Source: Aradus depressus
Taxonomy: Eukaryota > Arthropoda > Insecta > Hemiptera > Aradidae
Length of the DNA stretch: 64,000 nt
Reading direction: 5' to 3'
Assembly: GCA_963662175.1 (NCBI GenBank)
Contig: OY759222.1
Span: 18,796,222-18,860,221 of the forward strand
Shown here: positions 1 through 10,945 of the stretch, piece after piece
How the letters are laid out: the number at the start of each line of letters is the position of its first letter
Position numbering within the stretch: the stretch's first letter is position 1
The notes under the pieces: model-generated
Told to the model about the DNA's origin: nothing
What the model saw: only the letters and a program-made list of their open reading frames with translations
Databases searched by the model: none
Translations under genes and position numbers: made by a program

Positions 1-118
1 TGAAAAAAAACCAGTACAATGACAGTTTACAATATATTGATGGCTACTGGTACCCCAACTCTCTACAATAAGCCTTAATAGGTTTCAATGTAGTAATAAA
101 TAAATAAAATTTGCGATT

Positions 119-215
119 GATGACTACTTCATCAAAAAAATCCCAAGTGTATCTGACATAGTACAGGCTCGGGATCATTGCTTGAAGTCCAATCCGAAGG
201 TATGTTTACCATCCC
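119..215 (-). repeat. SINE-A remnant (tRNA-derived SINE, degraded)
   Basis: The stretch with GACATAGTACAGGCTCGGGA followed by a cleanup-like CCGAAGG matches, on the minus strand, the core of the SINE-A family seen intact at 3790-4138. Both ends are lost. The following 216-750 is AT-rich with no gene or element I can support. Confidence 0.45.
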
Positions 216-750
216 AGACAAAACCCTTATTGCATTCTCAGAGATGAAATGTTTAAGGATGGTAAGGTCTTGAAAGTTGCTCTGCAGAAGTCAACTAAAA
301 CTTGTCGGTAGGATAGAGTAATACACCCCCCGTTTATATAGAACGTGATTCTCTTTGAAGACTCCCCTTCTAGGTATTCAAGGAAACCCATTAGGAAGTT
401 GAGTTCGTCTCTAATCCCGGTCTCATCATAAGGATTCTCGTCAGTCTCAACAGAGGATTGTGCTAATTCGCAAATGCACGAGTGAGCAGAATTGTAGCTC
501 CCCTGAAGACTGAGTTTGCGGATAATGTGATCCTAAAATATGTAGGTATTACCAGAGAAACATTTTTATTTTTGGTCTAATGTACGATGCATATTAGTAA
601 GGATTTGTATGCAATAAAAAAAATTAAATATGTGCATATAATATGCACTTATTTTTGGGAAATATGCAAGTCAAACCAAATAAATATGAAAAAAAACTAA
701 CACATTTTTCAAATAAAAAATATGTGCATACAAAATAAAATAAATAATAT

Positions 751-1092
751 AAGATTTGGTGACACAGTTTAGGTCATATAATAGTCATTAAAAGTATCAA
801 AGTGAATAAAAAAAATGTTAAGAATTTCATTGTTTTTGTTATTTATGTTAATTTATGTTTTTTTTTTGTTTTTTGTTTTTTATTCACTTTGATACTTTTA
901 ATGACTATTATATGACCTAAACTGTACAGTTTAGGTCATATAATAGTCATTAAAAGTATCAAAGTGAATAAAAAAATGTTAAGAATTTCATTGTTTTTGT
1001 TATTTATGTTAATTTATGTTTTTTTTTTTTTTTTATTCACTTTGATACTTTTAATGACTATAATATGACCTAAACTGTGACACCAAATCTTT
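751..1092. mobile_element. Composite of two abutting MITEs with CAGTTTAGGTCAT inverted repeats
   Basis: Two near-identical units (765-924 and 927-1077) each begin CAGTTTAGGTCATATAAT and end with its reverse complement, with terminal inverted repeats of roughly 50 bp. They are separated by a single TA, as expected for Tc1/mariner-type insertion. An outer inverted repeat, AAGATTTGGTG at 751 and its complement up to 1092, brackets the pair, so the composite may move as one unit or the pair sits inside an older palindrome. No transposase is encoded. Calling it Tc1/mariner-like rests on the TA and the CAGT ends only. Confidence 0.65.
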
Positions 1093-2616
1093 CTAAAAAG
1101 ATTTGCTTATTAATATATATAGGTGTATACATATATTTTATTGTGTATGCACATATTTTTATTAACTTTTACCTGTCAATTGTAGAGTTAGCACTGAACA
1201 TGGTCTATATTAAATACAGCACGCTCACAACAACCTCCAAAAAATTCCACATTTTTCAAACTTTTTGTCTTTTAATATCAATATAAAATTATTATAGAAA
1301 TAAAAATTAAGTTTAATAATTGTAAAACGTTCCATTCGTCTTTAAAATTATTTGTTATTGTACATTCTTAAATTTTCAAAAGTAAAACTTTGCCGATCAG
1401 GTCGCAATATGTTTTTATATCGACTAAATGATCTCTCCACATCAACTGACGTCAGAGGCGCTCTTTTAAATACTGTTTCAGTAGGACTGAATAATATGTC
1501 TTTTTTCACGAAGTTGCCTGTAAGAATGTTAAAAGTGAGATGTTGAAATCACCGTGTCGCAACTTGTACAATATAAAACGCCCGAATCCCTGCAAAAAGT
1601 TTCGTCAGGAAATTCACGTAAATATTTATTTACGAGGATTTTGCTTTCACTTTCGGCATGTTAAGGGTATAATAATTCGATACTGACTTAAAAAAATAAT
1701 GGAGATTCCAGTCAAAAGGGAGGGAAGAGATTTTAAGAATTTTAACGTCACTTTTCGTCCTACAGAATCCTAAAATTTATCAAAGACATTTCAAGTAAAC
1801 AGATAGTACTCTTTACTTTAGGGGAAGTTTTTAAAATAATTAGATGTTAATAAAAAGTCTTTGAAATCAGGAAAAGGGAGAGGTCAATATAATCAAATGT
1901 TTAAAACAAGAAAGCTGACAGTTCCCATGGGAAGAGGGAACAAGTTTCAGGATAACTTTGGTCTACTTGGGAAAGTCCTGGCCCAACTTTCCTTATATCT
2001 GACAGCCGGTGGGTTCCAGATAGCTTAAATAGCCTCTTTCTAGGTCTCCACAGATCAGATCTATGGATCAATAGACCATTCCTGACAAATCTATATGTAT
2101 AAGTGTATATCAAAGTTAATAAGAATATATTTGATGACATTACAGGACATACTTATACCAACCACCCCCTATCGTTCTCAAAATCATTTTGATTTCATTG
2201 CATGGCGTCTTACTGAGAGTGACTTTCTTATACCCAGTAAATGCCAGTATGAAATAATTTTGAGAAGGGGGAAGAGGTGAGAGAGTGATCTAAGCGTAAA
2301 AGAAATTTCTGTAATGGCCACATCACATTTATATATATATATATTTTTTTAGATTTTTATGATTTTTCATTAAAAAAATACAAATAATACAAAAAACACA
2401 GACAATTTTTCTTTTTTTCATTTTTGGAATCTGCAGGTCGAAAAACGTGAAAATCTTTTGAAAGCTCCTCCTCTTTTAGGCCAGGAAAAATAGGATTGTA
2501 GCGTGCCTAGAAAGTATTTGCCAATTCAGAATACATTTTTTTTCTTCTTAGATGGCCTAAATAATTCCGAATAAATGGCCTATATTTATATTCTTGTAAT
2601 AATATTTCTATATAAT
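1093..2616. other. AT-rich stretch, nothing recognised
   Basis: Short open frames here show no domain, no splice-like boundaries and no repeat to other parts of the window. A TA microsatellite lies near 2331-2345. The end of this stretch may include decayed upstream parts of the Jockey LINE that becomes readable at about 2617. Confidence 0.4.
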
Positions 2617-3228
2617 ATTTGAGGGACTTGAAGAGTAAGCTGGGTATTCACGTATGGAAAAAACGAAATAAGTTGTCCAGAAAAATTGGCGAAATTGAAC
2701 ATGAAAAGAGCTTTACAATAGCCAATGCTCCTTACTACATCTCCAACAAAACTCTTCATATGTGATAGAAAGATGTTGTGGGACTAGATTTCTAATAGAA
2801 ATAAAAGACGTTGTCTTCCCACTGTTTTTTTTATACCAGAACAGGTTTTCGACGCAACAGCGTCATCATCAGTGGTTCATCCACCCACACAGCACAGCGG
2901 TTGGAAGATAACTGGCCACCGCTGTGCTGTGTGGGTGGATGAACCACTGATGATAACGCTGTTGCGTCGAAAACCGGTTCTGGTATAAATAAAACAGTGG
3001 GAAGACAACGTCTTTTATTTCTATAACAAAACTCTTCACACTGACCTTAACATACCTTTTGTCACCGAAGTCGCTAAATCCAAGTATAACAAATTATTTT
3101 CTCTTCTTAGTTTCCACAATAATCCTCTAGTCCGTGCCCTCCATTCTGCCATACTTCCCCAACGACGGCTTAAGCGTCAATGGCCTAGAGACCTCCTTAG
3201 CAGCAATAGTGACAGTGACAGTGATTAG
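2617..3228 (+). pseudogene. Jockey-type LINE reverse transcriptase C-terminal remnant, interrupted
   Basis: Frame reading gives ..NAPYYISNKTLH before and TLHTDLNIPFVTE..NNPLVRAL..RRLKRQWPRDLL after an insertion at 2759-3024, ending at a TAG at 3226-3228. This pattern (N-A-P-W/Y-Y-x-S-N-x-T-L-H-x-D-L, then R-R-L-K-R-x-x-P-x-D-L) is the usual carboxyl end of Jockey-clade pol proteins; the polymerase core is absent. The two halves join in frame once the insertion and one copy of its 14-bp target duplication are ignored. It is a dead 5'-truncated copy. Confidence 0.7.
2759..3024. mobile_element. Palindromic Penelope-like (PLE) 3'-end foldback, inserted in a Jockey LINE
   Basis: Two arms of about 107 bp (2795-2901 and 2918-3024) are near-perfect inverted copies with a 16-bp spacer. 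They carry the motif GTCGAAAACCGGTTCTGG also found at the end of the GIY-YIG-containing remnant at 56268-56900, which is why I assign it to Penelope-like elements. The insertion is bracketed by the direct repeat AACAAAACTCTTCA at 2745-2758 and 3025-3038. The 36 bp before the left arm (2759-2794) match in reverse the sequence after the right arm of the second copy at 13367-13606, so it belongs to the element. Confidence 0.7.
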
Positions 3229-3789
3229 TTACAAATGAGAGGAAATAAGTGACTAGGGAGTGTCACCACTGGGTGATTTCTCCCCTTTTGACATTTTGCC
3301 ATTATCTCTGTGTTAGCGTATTTGCTTGTTGTATATATTTTTATACAGTTGTAAAAACTTCCTGACCCCAGGATCTGCCGTTTAAATTCGGGGTCCAGGA
3401 TGAGCTAAGAGATCAAATTTAGCTCAAATTACACTAGCCCGAGAAGTATGCATTAACTCAAATGTCAGTGCATGTAACTAAGCTTTCCGCCCCCGAATAT
3501 CAATTTATACATTTAGTACCTCGAAAATTTAACTCATTTTGACGAATACTTGAATTTCAAAGGTTCGCGCTGACGTGAATTCATTGTTTATTATACTCTT
3601 AGAAACAATGTTTCGTTCCGAAAAGTAAAGATGATGACAATTATAAATATGTCACATCAATTGTCATTAGAAACGATTCCACATGTTCGCATTAAATTTA
3701 GAAGAAATCCAAATGAAAAGTTTGTTAATTGAAATTTTTTTAAATATGTGCGCTTTCTTCATAATTTCACTTCTTGAACTTTTGATATA

Positions 3790-4138
3790 AGGGGCGCCAG
3801 TAGCTCAGTGGTATGCGTGCTTGACTTCTGAGCTCAAGGTTGTGGGTTCGTAGCCCGACCGAGGCCCTTAGTTTATTTTATCTGGGAGGTAAAATAAACT
3901 TAAGCACGCCGTCCTTCGGATGGGACATTAAGCGATGGTCCCGAGCCTGTACGATGTCAGGTACTCGTTAAAGACCCCTACCCTAGATGAATAAAAATTT
4001 AGGGTAGGCAAAATTTAGGACTCCCACAGTAGAGTCGGGCTCATGTCCACCAGAGTGACGATAGAGCGCTCTGGTAGTAGGCGATATGACCTCGTAGTTA
4101 AAGCCCGGGCATGAGTCATAAAACCTAACCTAAAACCT
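3790..4138 (+). mobile_element. SINE-A, full-length tRNA-derived SINE
   Basis: The 5' head GGGCGCCRGTAGCTCAGTGG with GGGTTCG further on gives pol III A- and B-box-like sequences, as in a tRNA-derived SINE. A body follows with GCACGCCGTCCTTCGGATGG and GTAGAGTCGGGCTCATG, and a tail made of CCTAA repeats. The flanking direct repeat AACTTTTGATATA (3777-3789 and 4139-4151) shows LINE-type retroposition. About 350 bp long. At least a dozen further copies in both orientations lie in this window. Confidence 0.85.
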
Positions 4139-4304
4139 AACTTTTGATATATTTTTTAAGGCCCTTTTCGGAATAAACTGTTGAAATCTAAATATTGTAG
4201 AAGACCAGCTGTAATTTTTACAGGAACTGTGGTAAATTTATTACATAATTTTATTATTTTATTATAATTTTATATTTATTTAACATTTTTATTAATTAAA
4301 ACAG

Positions 4305-4590
4305 GGAATACCGGTAGCCATATAGATAGCATATTTGCCTACTGTGCTCAAAATCGTGGTTTCGAATCAAGCCATTGGCCCTTACACATATTTTTTTTAC
4401 CTTGGTAGAAAAACATAGAGAGAGAGAATTAAATGCCGGTGCCGAACCTGTGCGATGTCAGATACTCCATCCTAATTAACTGAGACGTCGGAGCCTCGAC
4501 CTCTAATTAAACTTGGGTAGGCAAAATTTAGGAGTCTCACTGTAGAGTCAGGGCTCTTGTCTCCCAGATAGTAGCCCGGGCATGATACAC
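4305..4590 (+). mobile_element. SINE-A, diverged copy
   Basis: It starts with TACCGGTAGCC, has GTGGTTTCGAATC as B-box region, then GTGCGATGTCAGATACTC and GGGTAGGCAAAATTTAGG in SINE-A order, ending near GCCCGGGCATGA. Indels and substitutions make it older than the copy at 3790. The head is incomplete. Confidence 0.65.
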
Positions 4591-5295
4591 AAACAACCAC
4601 AATAAATTAAGCTTATAATATGTTTTTGTTGCGACATTATTCCTGTGACGGCTAAAAATCCAAATTCGTTGATTAAATCCATTTTTAAGGCTTCTGAAAC
4701 ATTAAAAGAATGGCTTCTAATCAACGAGTTAATAATAAATGCACCCAAAACCGCCATTTTAATTTTTACTTTCTTATACATATAGTACAAGGAAGTTTTG
4801 TAATCGTACGAAAATCCGAAATCGAGTTTCAAGGTCCCCTGAATACGTTGTAAGCTCTCTACCACAAAACAAAACTCTCTAGAACTTTCTCCGGGGACCT
4901 AACTACATTTGACAAGATACAGCTTATGTTCATCTAATCAAAAATCTTTTTGAGTAATAGTTGTAGAGAATTCTGAAATATATAAATTATATGAAATATG
5001 ATATTTCGAGATACATGCCGAAAACCATCTAGAACTGTAGTTTTGAAACATATATTTTTAGACGTTTCCTTGATTTACCCGAAAACGGTTACTCCAATCG
5101 AAAAATTATTTCTTACCAAAATCGTTCCTTATAAAATGTCCAATCTCTAGCAAGTCCTTAGATTTGAGATAGCATCAATATGATAAAAGTTATAGCGCCC
5201 CGAAGAATGTAAACTATATGTCTATAAGGAATATTTCTAAGTAATTTTTAAATCGTAACTCATAGCAACGAACTTTAAAATATGGTTTATGTATT
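4591..5295. other. No gene; part resembles a repeat at 20260-20400
   Basis: From about 4765 the sequence ACAAGGAAGTTTTGTAATCG resembles 20280-20300 and the DR family end (GGGAAGTTTTGTAATCGG near 8998), suggesting an old dispersed repeat. No coding evidence is visible. Confidence 0.4.
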
Positions 5296-5309
5296 GGTAG
5301 TTTCTTATT

Positions 5310-5649
5310 AGGTTAGGGTTTATGACTCATGCCCGGGCTTTAACTACGAGGTCATATCGCCTACTACCAGCGCGCTCTTTCGTCACTCTGGTGGACATGA
5401 GCCTGACTCTACTGTGGGAGTACTAAATTTTGCCTACCCTACACTTTTATTCACCTAGGGTAGGAGTCTTTAACGAGTACCTGACATCGTACAGGCTCGG
5501 GACCATCGCTTAACGTCCCATCCGAAGGACGGCGTGCTTCAGTTTATTTTACCTCCCAGTTAAAATAAACGAAGGGACTCGGTCGGGTTACGAACCCACG
5601 ATCTTGAGCTCAGAAGTCAAGCATACCACTGAGCTACCGGCGCCCTCAC
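5310..5649 (-). mobile_element. SINE-A, full-length, minus strand
   Basis: Reverse complement of the copy at 3790: it begins (plus strand) with the TTAGG-type tail, runs through CATGCCCGGGCTTTAACTAC and ends GAGCTACCGGCGCCC. Direct repeats GGTAGTTTCTTATT at 5296-5309 and 5650-5663 (14 bp) bracket it exactly. Confidence 0.85.
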
Positions 5650-5980
5650 GGTAGTTTCTTATTGAAAAATTATAAAAATTAAGAAAAATATTTGTGACGT
5701 GGCCATTACAGGATTTTCTTATACCAACAAAGCGTAAAGATCACTCTCTCTCCCCCTCCCTTTCTCAAAATCATTTTATTCTGTCTCTTTGTATAGCGTT
5801 ATTCATCAAAATTATCAGTTAATACTTTATCTACAATTTTTCGCGATAGTATACAATTTTTGGGTCAGGAGTTAAGTTTGTATTTTATTTTGAAATATTA
5901 AAAAGATCATAGTACCAAAGGAAACATTAACTATATAGTTAATTCATTCTTCGTTTATAGCTCTAGTGCTAATACATACA

Positions 5981-6020
5981 GTAGAGTCCCGCTCATCCGG
6001 ACACAGATTATCCGGACATG
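5981..6020 (+). mobile_element. Pogo/Tigger-like terminal fragment
   Basis: The motif CAGTAGAGTCCCGCTCATCC followed by two ATCCGGACA repeats resembles termini of pogo-type Tc1/mariner elements. Only about 40 bp remain, running into DR-family sequence. Confidence 0.4.
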
Positions 6021-6033
6021 TATCGACACGAAA

Positions 6034-6557
6034 TCATATATATAAAGCTGAAAATGTCTGTGCGTTGTACCGCTATAACTCACGAACGGCTTGATGGATT
6101 TGATTAATTTTTTTTTTAATTTGTTCGTCATTGTCTGCGGAAGGTTATAGGCGTATTAGTACCTCAATATCTGGTCCATCCCAGCATCCACCCACGCAAT
6201 CTTTGTAACTCAAAAACCACTGCAATGATTAATGAGGAATCTTTTTGAATAGATAAGTTTTATCTACCGGAAGGTTAAGGTCTATTTTTTAATCAACCCC
6301 TGGTTCATCCCAGCATCCACTCACGCAATCTTTGTAACTCCAAAACCATTGCAACGATTAATGAGAAATCTTTTTGAATAAATTAGTTTTAGCTCCAAAG
6401 CTAGCGTTACCACAGTTGAAGGACTATAAGCCTTATTCCGAATGAATAATTGAAAATTATAACATCATGAATGTACTGTCGAGGAACTGAATAGCCTTAT
6501 AGGAGATATTGGGAGAAAAGTCAAAGTTCCCCGGGCAACGCCGGGTATTACTGCTAG
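6034..6557 (+). mobile_element. Non-autonomous Helitron (524 bp)
   Basis: It starts TCATATATATAAAGCTG after an A and ends in CTAG before a T. Eleven bases inside the 3' end lies the hairpin CCCGG-GCAACG-CCGGG. These are the Helitron hallmarks: 5' TC, 3' CTRR, subterminal hairpin, A/T insertion site and no target duplication. Removing the element restores CGACACGAAATTTCATACATGAA of the DR family without gain or loss. It has no Rep/helicase gene and contains two copies of a CCATCCCAGCATCCAC subrepeat. Confidence 0.85.
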
Positions 6558-7550
6558 TTTCATACATGAATCCAGAACCCTCTGATGACAAAACCTATTA
6601 ATTTTCAGCCAAATCAACTAAAATGAATTTGTCTACACACAATTTAGTATGAGGATTTAGGAGCCCCTACGTCTGGTTTTAATTGTTGAATTCGTTCTGA
6701 GGAAGTACTTGCCGGTGAATCATCGGAAACTTCTTCTATGAACCCACTTTTACATGAAGAAAGATATATATCAGTATATATCTATAGAAGAATAAATACA
6801 ATACGAACATGGAAGAAAGGTTTCAATAAATAAATCCTCCCATTGTGTCTGTCTTATTGGTGAAGTCAGTCCAAGAACCCATGGCTATCTCCACTCCAAC
6901 TTCCAACTTTATAAATTTGAATTTTTATTTCCAAGCACTTATCTTTTTTCAAAACCTATTTCAAGTTGTCTCAATCCCTCCTTTTTTTTTTTTATGGTGT
7001 CTCCCTCCGACTTTATTAGTTCCTTAAATCATTCTAAAGTCTTCAAAGAGGCACTTAAGATTTCCCTGAGAAGGTACTTAGGTCTAAATTGAATTTGAAA
7101 AAAGTCGTCGTTGAATCAACTGAAATGTACTTCCCCAGAAGGATTTAATCAATTAACTTTTCGCTCTTCCTCCATAACCAGTCGAGTGCACTAATGCACT
7201 GTTATTCAGTTGAAGTACATAGGGGCTCCCAAATCCTTGTACTAAATTTTGTGTCAATAAATTCATTAAATCGACAGTTATTAGGGTTTTTGAATTGAGC
7301 CCCCTCCCCTGAACCCCCCCTTACCTTCTATCAATATTGCTGAAGTTTGACAGGAAATGTCCTCATTGGGTTTTGACTTTAAATATGAAATTTTGTGTCG
7401 ATACATTCATTACATCGGCAGTTATAAGAGGTTTATGAGTTTGATCTGATCCCCCCTTCCCTTTTGCCGATTCCACAGAATACTGATGTGTCGTCCTTAT
7501 GGGGTTTGGAATTCACATATGAAATTTTGTGTCGATACTTTCTTACTTCA
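6558..7550 (+). repeat. DR-family dispersed repeat block
   Basis: Contains repeated phrases shared with many other sites: ATTTTGTGTCGATACATTCAT, CGGCAGTTATTAGGGTTTTT, CCCCTCCCCTGAACCCCCC and a CTTCCCCAGAAGG region near 7132. Spacing between repeats of the phrase is about 130 bp. No coding capacity or recognised superfamily signature. Confidence 0.6.
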
Positions 7551-8155
7551 GAGAGCAGGGAGAGGGTATGGGCGGTGAGACCTGGTGGGGGAGGCAGGAA
7601 CGCTTGAGGTCTCGTGCTGGGCGGACATGTATGAGGCGACTCATACCAAACTACCGTATCAATAGTTGTAATTATTTGCTGGGAGCAATTGGTTTATATG
7701 TTTCTTTTATGTTAAAATATATTTCATTATTTGATAGTCTGGTTTTGTAGTTCATTCTTTATTTGTTTTCTTTATTTCTTTATGTGTTTCCTGCCCTGAT
7801 TCCACTTCAAGGGTAAACCTTGAGAAGGGTAAGTGACAAAATGGTAGCAGAGCGTGGTTACATTCACACTAACAAAATTTAATTAATTTACTAAGAAATT
7901 TTGTTTTGTAATTAAATTACTAATTTTTTTTTTTTTCTGTGAAATGTGATAGGAGATAATTTTTATTGTAATCAAGTATATGTTTTTTTTTTTTTTAATT
8001 GTAAATGAATGTTCTAACAGCATGCTGTTTATAAAAAGAAAAATATATACATATATATATTTTACTAATATACGTAATTTTTATATATGAACTGTTAAAA
8101 ACAGGTTCAAAGTTCTAATACGTTTGGAACTAATAGCTCCAATCTGAACAATATA
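7551..8155. other. No gene recognised
   Basis: A 73-codon open frame from 7529 has no domain and begins inside the DR block. The rest is AT-rich with two poly-T runs. I see no element ends. Confidence 0.35.
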
Positions 8156-8824
8156 CAGTAGAACCTCTATAAGTCGAACATCAAGGGAGACGCCAAAAAA
8201 TTCGAGTTATAGTCTTTTTGACTTATGGAGGATTTCGACAGGCGGATTTTGATTCGACTTGTAGAGGTTAAGATTCATTCTAAGTAATTTTGAGTTAGAG
8301 GTGAAATAAATAAAAATTCAAGTTACAGAGGTAACAAACATATTTATATTTATTATAAATCAACGTTATTTCAAAACATCCTTAAAATAAAAAATACGTA
8401 TGTAGGTATTAAAAAAAGTCAGTAATTTTTTTTTTGCTTTAGATAATTGGTAATCCTATTTATTGTATACTCCTAAATTGTTTTCTAAGAAACAATGGTG
8501 TACATTGTCGGCAAATTCTTAAAGTCGGTAACTTATTTTTCTTCGAGCTATAGAGGTAATAAGTTTCAAATAATCGAGTTGTAAAGGTTGTAAAATAAAA
8601 CATTGCTATGTTCGAGATACAGAGGTCCAATTTATTTTTTCGAGTTATAGAGGGAAAATATGTACCAAAATGGCTTGTAGGGACTGACTGATTATTTCGA
8701 CTAATAGAGGGTTGAGATTTCGAGTAATGGAGGTTTTGGGGCTTGAAGGGAAAGGAACAAAACTTTTTTTTCGAGTTTTGGAGGTTTTCGACTTATCGAG
8801 GTTCGACTTAAAGAGGTTCTACTG
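8156..8824. mobile_element. Pogo/Tigger-like MITE (669 bp)
   Basis: It begins CAGTAGAACCTCTATAAGTC and ends with the reverse complement (GGTTCTACTG), flanked by TA on both sides, as for Tc1/mariner-pogo transposons. Internal sequence repeats the theme of TCGAGTTATAGAGG units and has no transposase. Confidence 0.8.
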
Positions 8825-8839
8825 TACTACATTCTTAGG

Positions 8840-9170
8840 GGGTTTTTAATTTTTAAAAAAAATTTCGTGTCTATACATTTATTACAACAGCCGACCCTAA
8901 TCCTCCCTTTTGGCCGATTTGACTGAAAATCTGGATACATACACAATACATATATGATATTATTATTATTATTACTTCCCCAGCTATACGAAGTATAAGG
9001 GAAGTTTTGTAATCGGACAGAAATTCGATGGGGAGTTTTCAACAGAATTTCATGTTTTCCCAGCTCCAGATAGGAAAAATGAAAAAAAAATTCTGTCTGC
9101 GTCTGTGAAGACGATAACTCCCGATAGAATGAATGACACTTATTCATGTTATCAAAACTAGTTGAAAGTC
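8840..9170 (-). repeat. DR-family dispersed repeat block
   Basis: Minus-strand and plus-strand phrases of the family occur: ACTTCCCCAGCTATACGAAG at 8973, TTTCATGTTTTCCCAGCTCC, and GATAACTCCCGATAGAATG. Confidence 0.55.
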
Positions 9171-9258
9171 CAAACTCTTAAACCGGAAGTTTTTTTGTGG
9201 AATAGACAATATTTTAAAAAACTAGGATTATTTTATTTGTTTATCTTAAATATCATGA

Positions 9259-9444
9259 GGGGGCCATGGTGGCCGTGCGGGCTAGAGCGTAGGGCTTTGG
9301 TCGCATGGTCTCACCAAGGTTTGCGGGTTCGAATCCCGTCCGGGAGTGAGTTTTATTTCGTAGATAGAACTCCCTCCCGGGGCCATGGATGTCTTAAATA
9401 ATTATATATAACACATTGACATGGCTAATATGCACCGTACATAA

Positions 9445-9491
<47 letters not shown>
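9259..9491 (+). mobile_element. SINE-B: tRNA-derived SINE with long poly(A)
   Basis: The head GGGGGCCATGGTGGCCGTGC and GCGGGTTCGAATCCCGTC form A- and B-box-like regions; the extra length between them suggests a tRNA with a long variable arm. A short body leads to a run of more than 45 A. The direct repeat AAATATCATGA at 9248-9258 and 9492-9502 brackets it. The long, hardly interrupted A run suggests a fairly recent insertion. Confidence 0.85.
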
Positions 9492-9497
<6 letters not shown>

Positions 9498-9865
9498 CAT
9501 GAAATCATGTACTGTGTACTAACAGACATAATTTATATTATATATCGGTTAGATATTGTAAATAACAATTAAATAAAAAACATTTGTTTTTATCAATTTT
9601 GAGCTTTTGTTTGAAATTTTTTTTAAAGTCAACAAAACTTTGAAGGGATATTAATTGAAAAATGTGTTTTTTTTATTCTTTAGGCTACAACCCTATGCTC
9701 CAGTCTACCCTCGTCCATGATATGAACCATAATTCTTTTAAATACTTTTATGGTCTTTCGGACTGTGAGTTGTTAACTCAATATAATTCAATTTTATTAT
9801 TTTGTAATATCTTTTTTAACTGATCCAAACGACTCGTAAACTGCAGTTTTATTTTCTCAAAGTAA

Positions 9866-10112
9866 GGTTGTAAAGGTTGTAAAATAAAACATTGCTATGT
9901 TCGAGATACAGAGGTCCATTTTATTTTTTCGAGTTATAGAGGGAAAATATGTACCAAAATGGCTTGTAGGGACTCACTGATTATTTCGACTAATAGAGGG
10001 TTGATATTTCGAGTTATGGAGGTTTTGGGGCTTGAAGGGAAAGGAACAAAACTTTTTTTCGAGTTTTTGAGGTTTTCGACTTATCGAGGTTCGACTTAAA
10101 GAGGTTCTACTG
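9866..10112. mobile_element. 5'-truncated copy of the pogo-like MITE
   Basis: Nearly identical to 8573-8824, ending at the same GGTTCTACTG followed by TA. The left terminus is missing. Confidence 0.75.
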
Positions 10113-10561
10113 TATTACAATATTATCATATAAGAATTTGTTAAAATTAGGTTTAATATTTCATAACATATTTAATTACAAAATTATATATTGGCAATGC
10201 AAAGATAAAGATGTGATTTTGTATTATATATAATTAAAATAAATGTTCGGAAACTCAGGACGCCATTGTGCACTTGTTTCTTCTTTCTCTATTTTCCTCC
10301 AAGCCGCCTGCCCATCATTTCTCATTCATCCAGGGACCTCGTTCCTCTTGACCTCTGCACCAAACTTCTCAATTCTTCATTTCTTCTTCCTTTACTAGAC
10401 AACCTTCACACTAGATCTTCCAAACTCCACTCTCCTGATTTCTGCTTCTGTCTGCACCTCCTTGCTATTTATTCGAATGTTCGGTTTTCAACAATCTTCC
10501 TGTGGATCTGTCTTTCTGTGAACACGATAACTCCTGATAGATTGAATGTATCGATATTTTC

Positions 10562-10945
10562 GACCTATTGATTTTCAGCCAAATCGGCCAGAAGGGGATT
10601 AGGGGGGAGGCTTAAAAATCAAATAACAAAAACTGTAATGAATATGGCAACACGACATTGTATGATAATGATACATAAGTCCCTGAGTAAGAAACCTATT
10701 GATTTTCAGCCAAATCGGCCAGAAGGGGATTAGGGGGGAGGCTTAAAACTCAAATAACAAAAACTGTTTGAATATGACAACACGAAACTGTATGATAATG
10801 ATTCATAAGGCTCTGATTAAGACACCTATTGATTATCAGCCAAATCGGCCAGAAGGGGATTAGGGGGGAGGCTTAAAACTCAAATAACAAAATTGTATGA
10901 ATATGACAACACGAAACTGTATGATAATGATTCATAAGGCCCTGA
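10562..10945 (+). repeat. DR-family tandem array, three units of about 121-132 bp
   Basis: Units start at 10562, 10694 and 10824 with ACCTATTGATTWTCAGCCAA and carry AGAAGGGGATTAGGGGGGAG. The array shows the basic internal unit of the dispersed DR family in tandem form. Not coding: each unit holds stops in all frames. Confidence 0.75.

Noticed and set aside
3790..3870. A genuine tRNA gene at the head of SINE-A
   Set aside because: The cloverleaf is imperfect and the same head, with body and CCTAA tail, is repeated through the window with target duplications, so it is a SINE.
9259..9345. tRNA gene with long variable arm
   Set aside because: Followed by a SINE body and poly(A), bracketed by a direct repeat; no terminator-like T run directly after the tRNA part.
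10266..10571. 101-codon frame as a gene
   Set aside because: C/T-rich low-complexity frame running into DR-family repeat, no domain and no other support.
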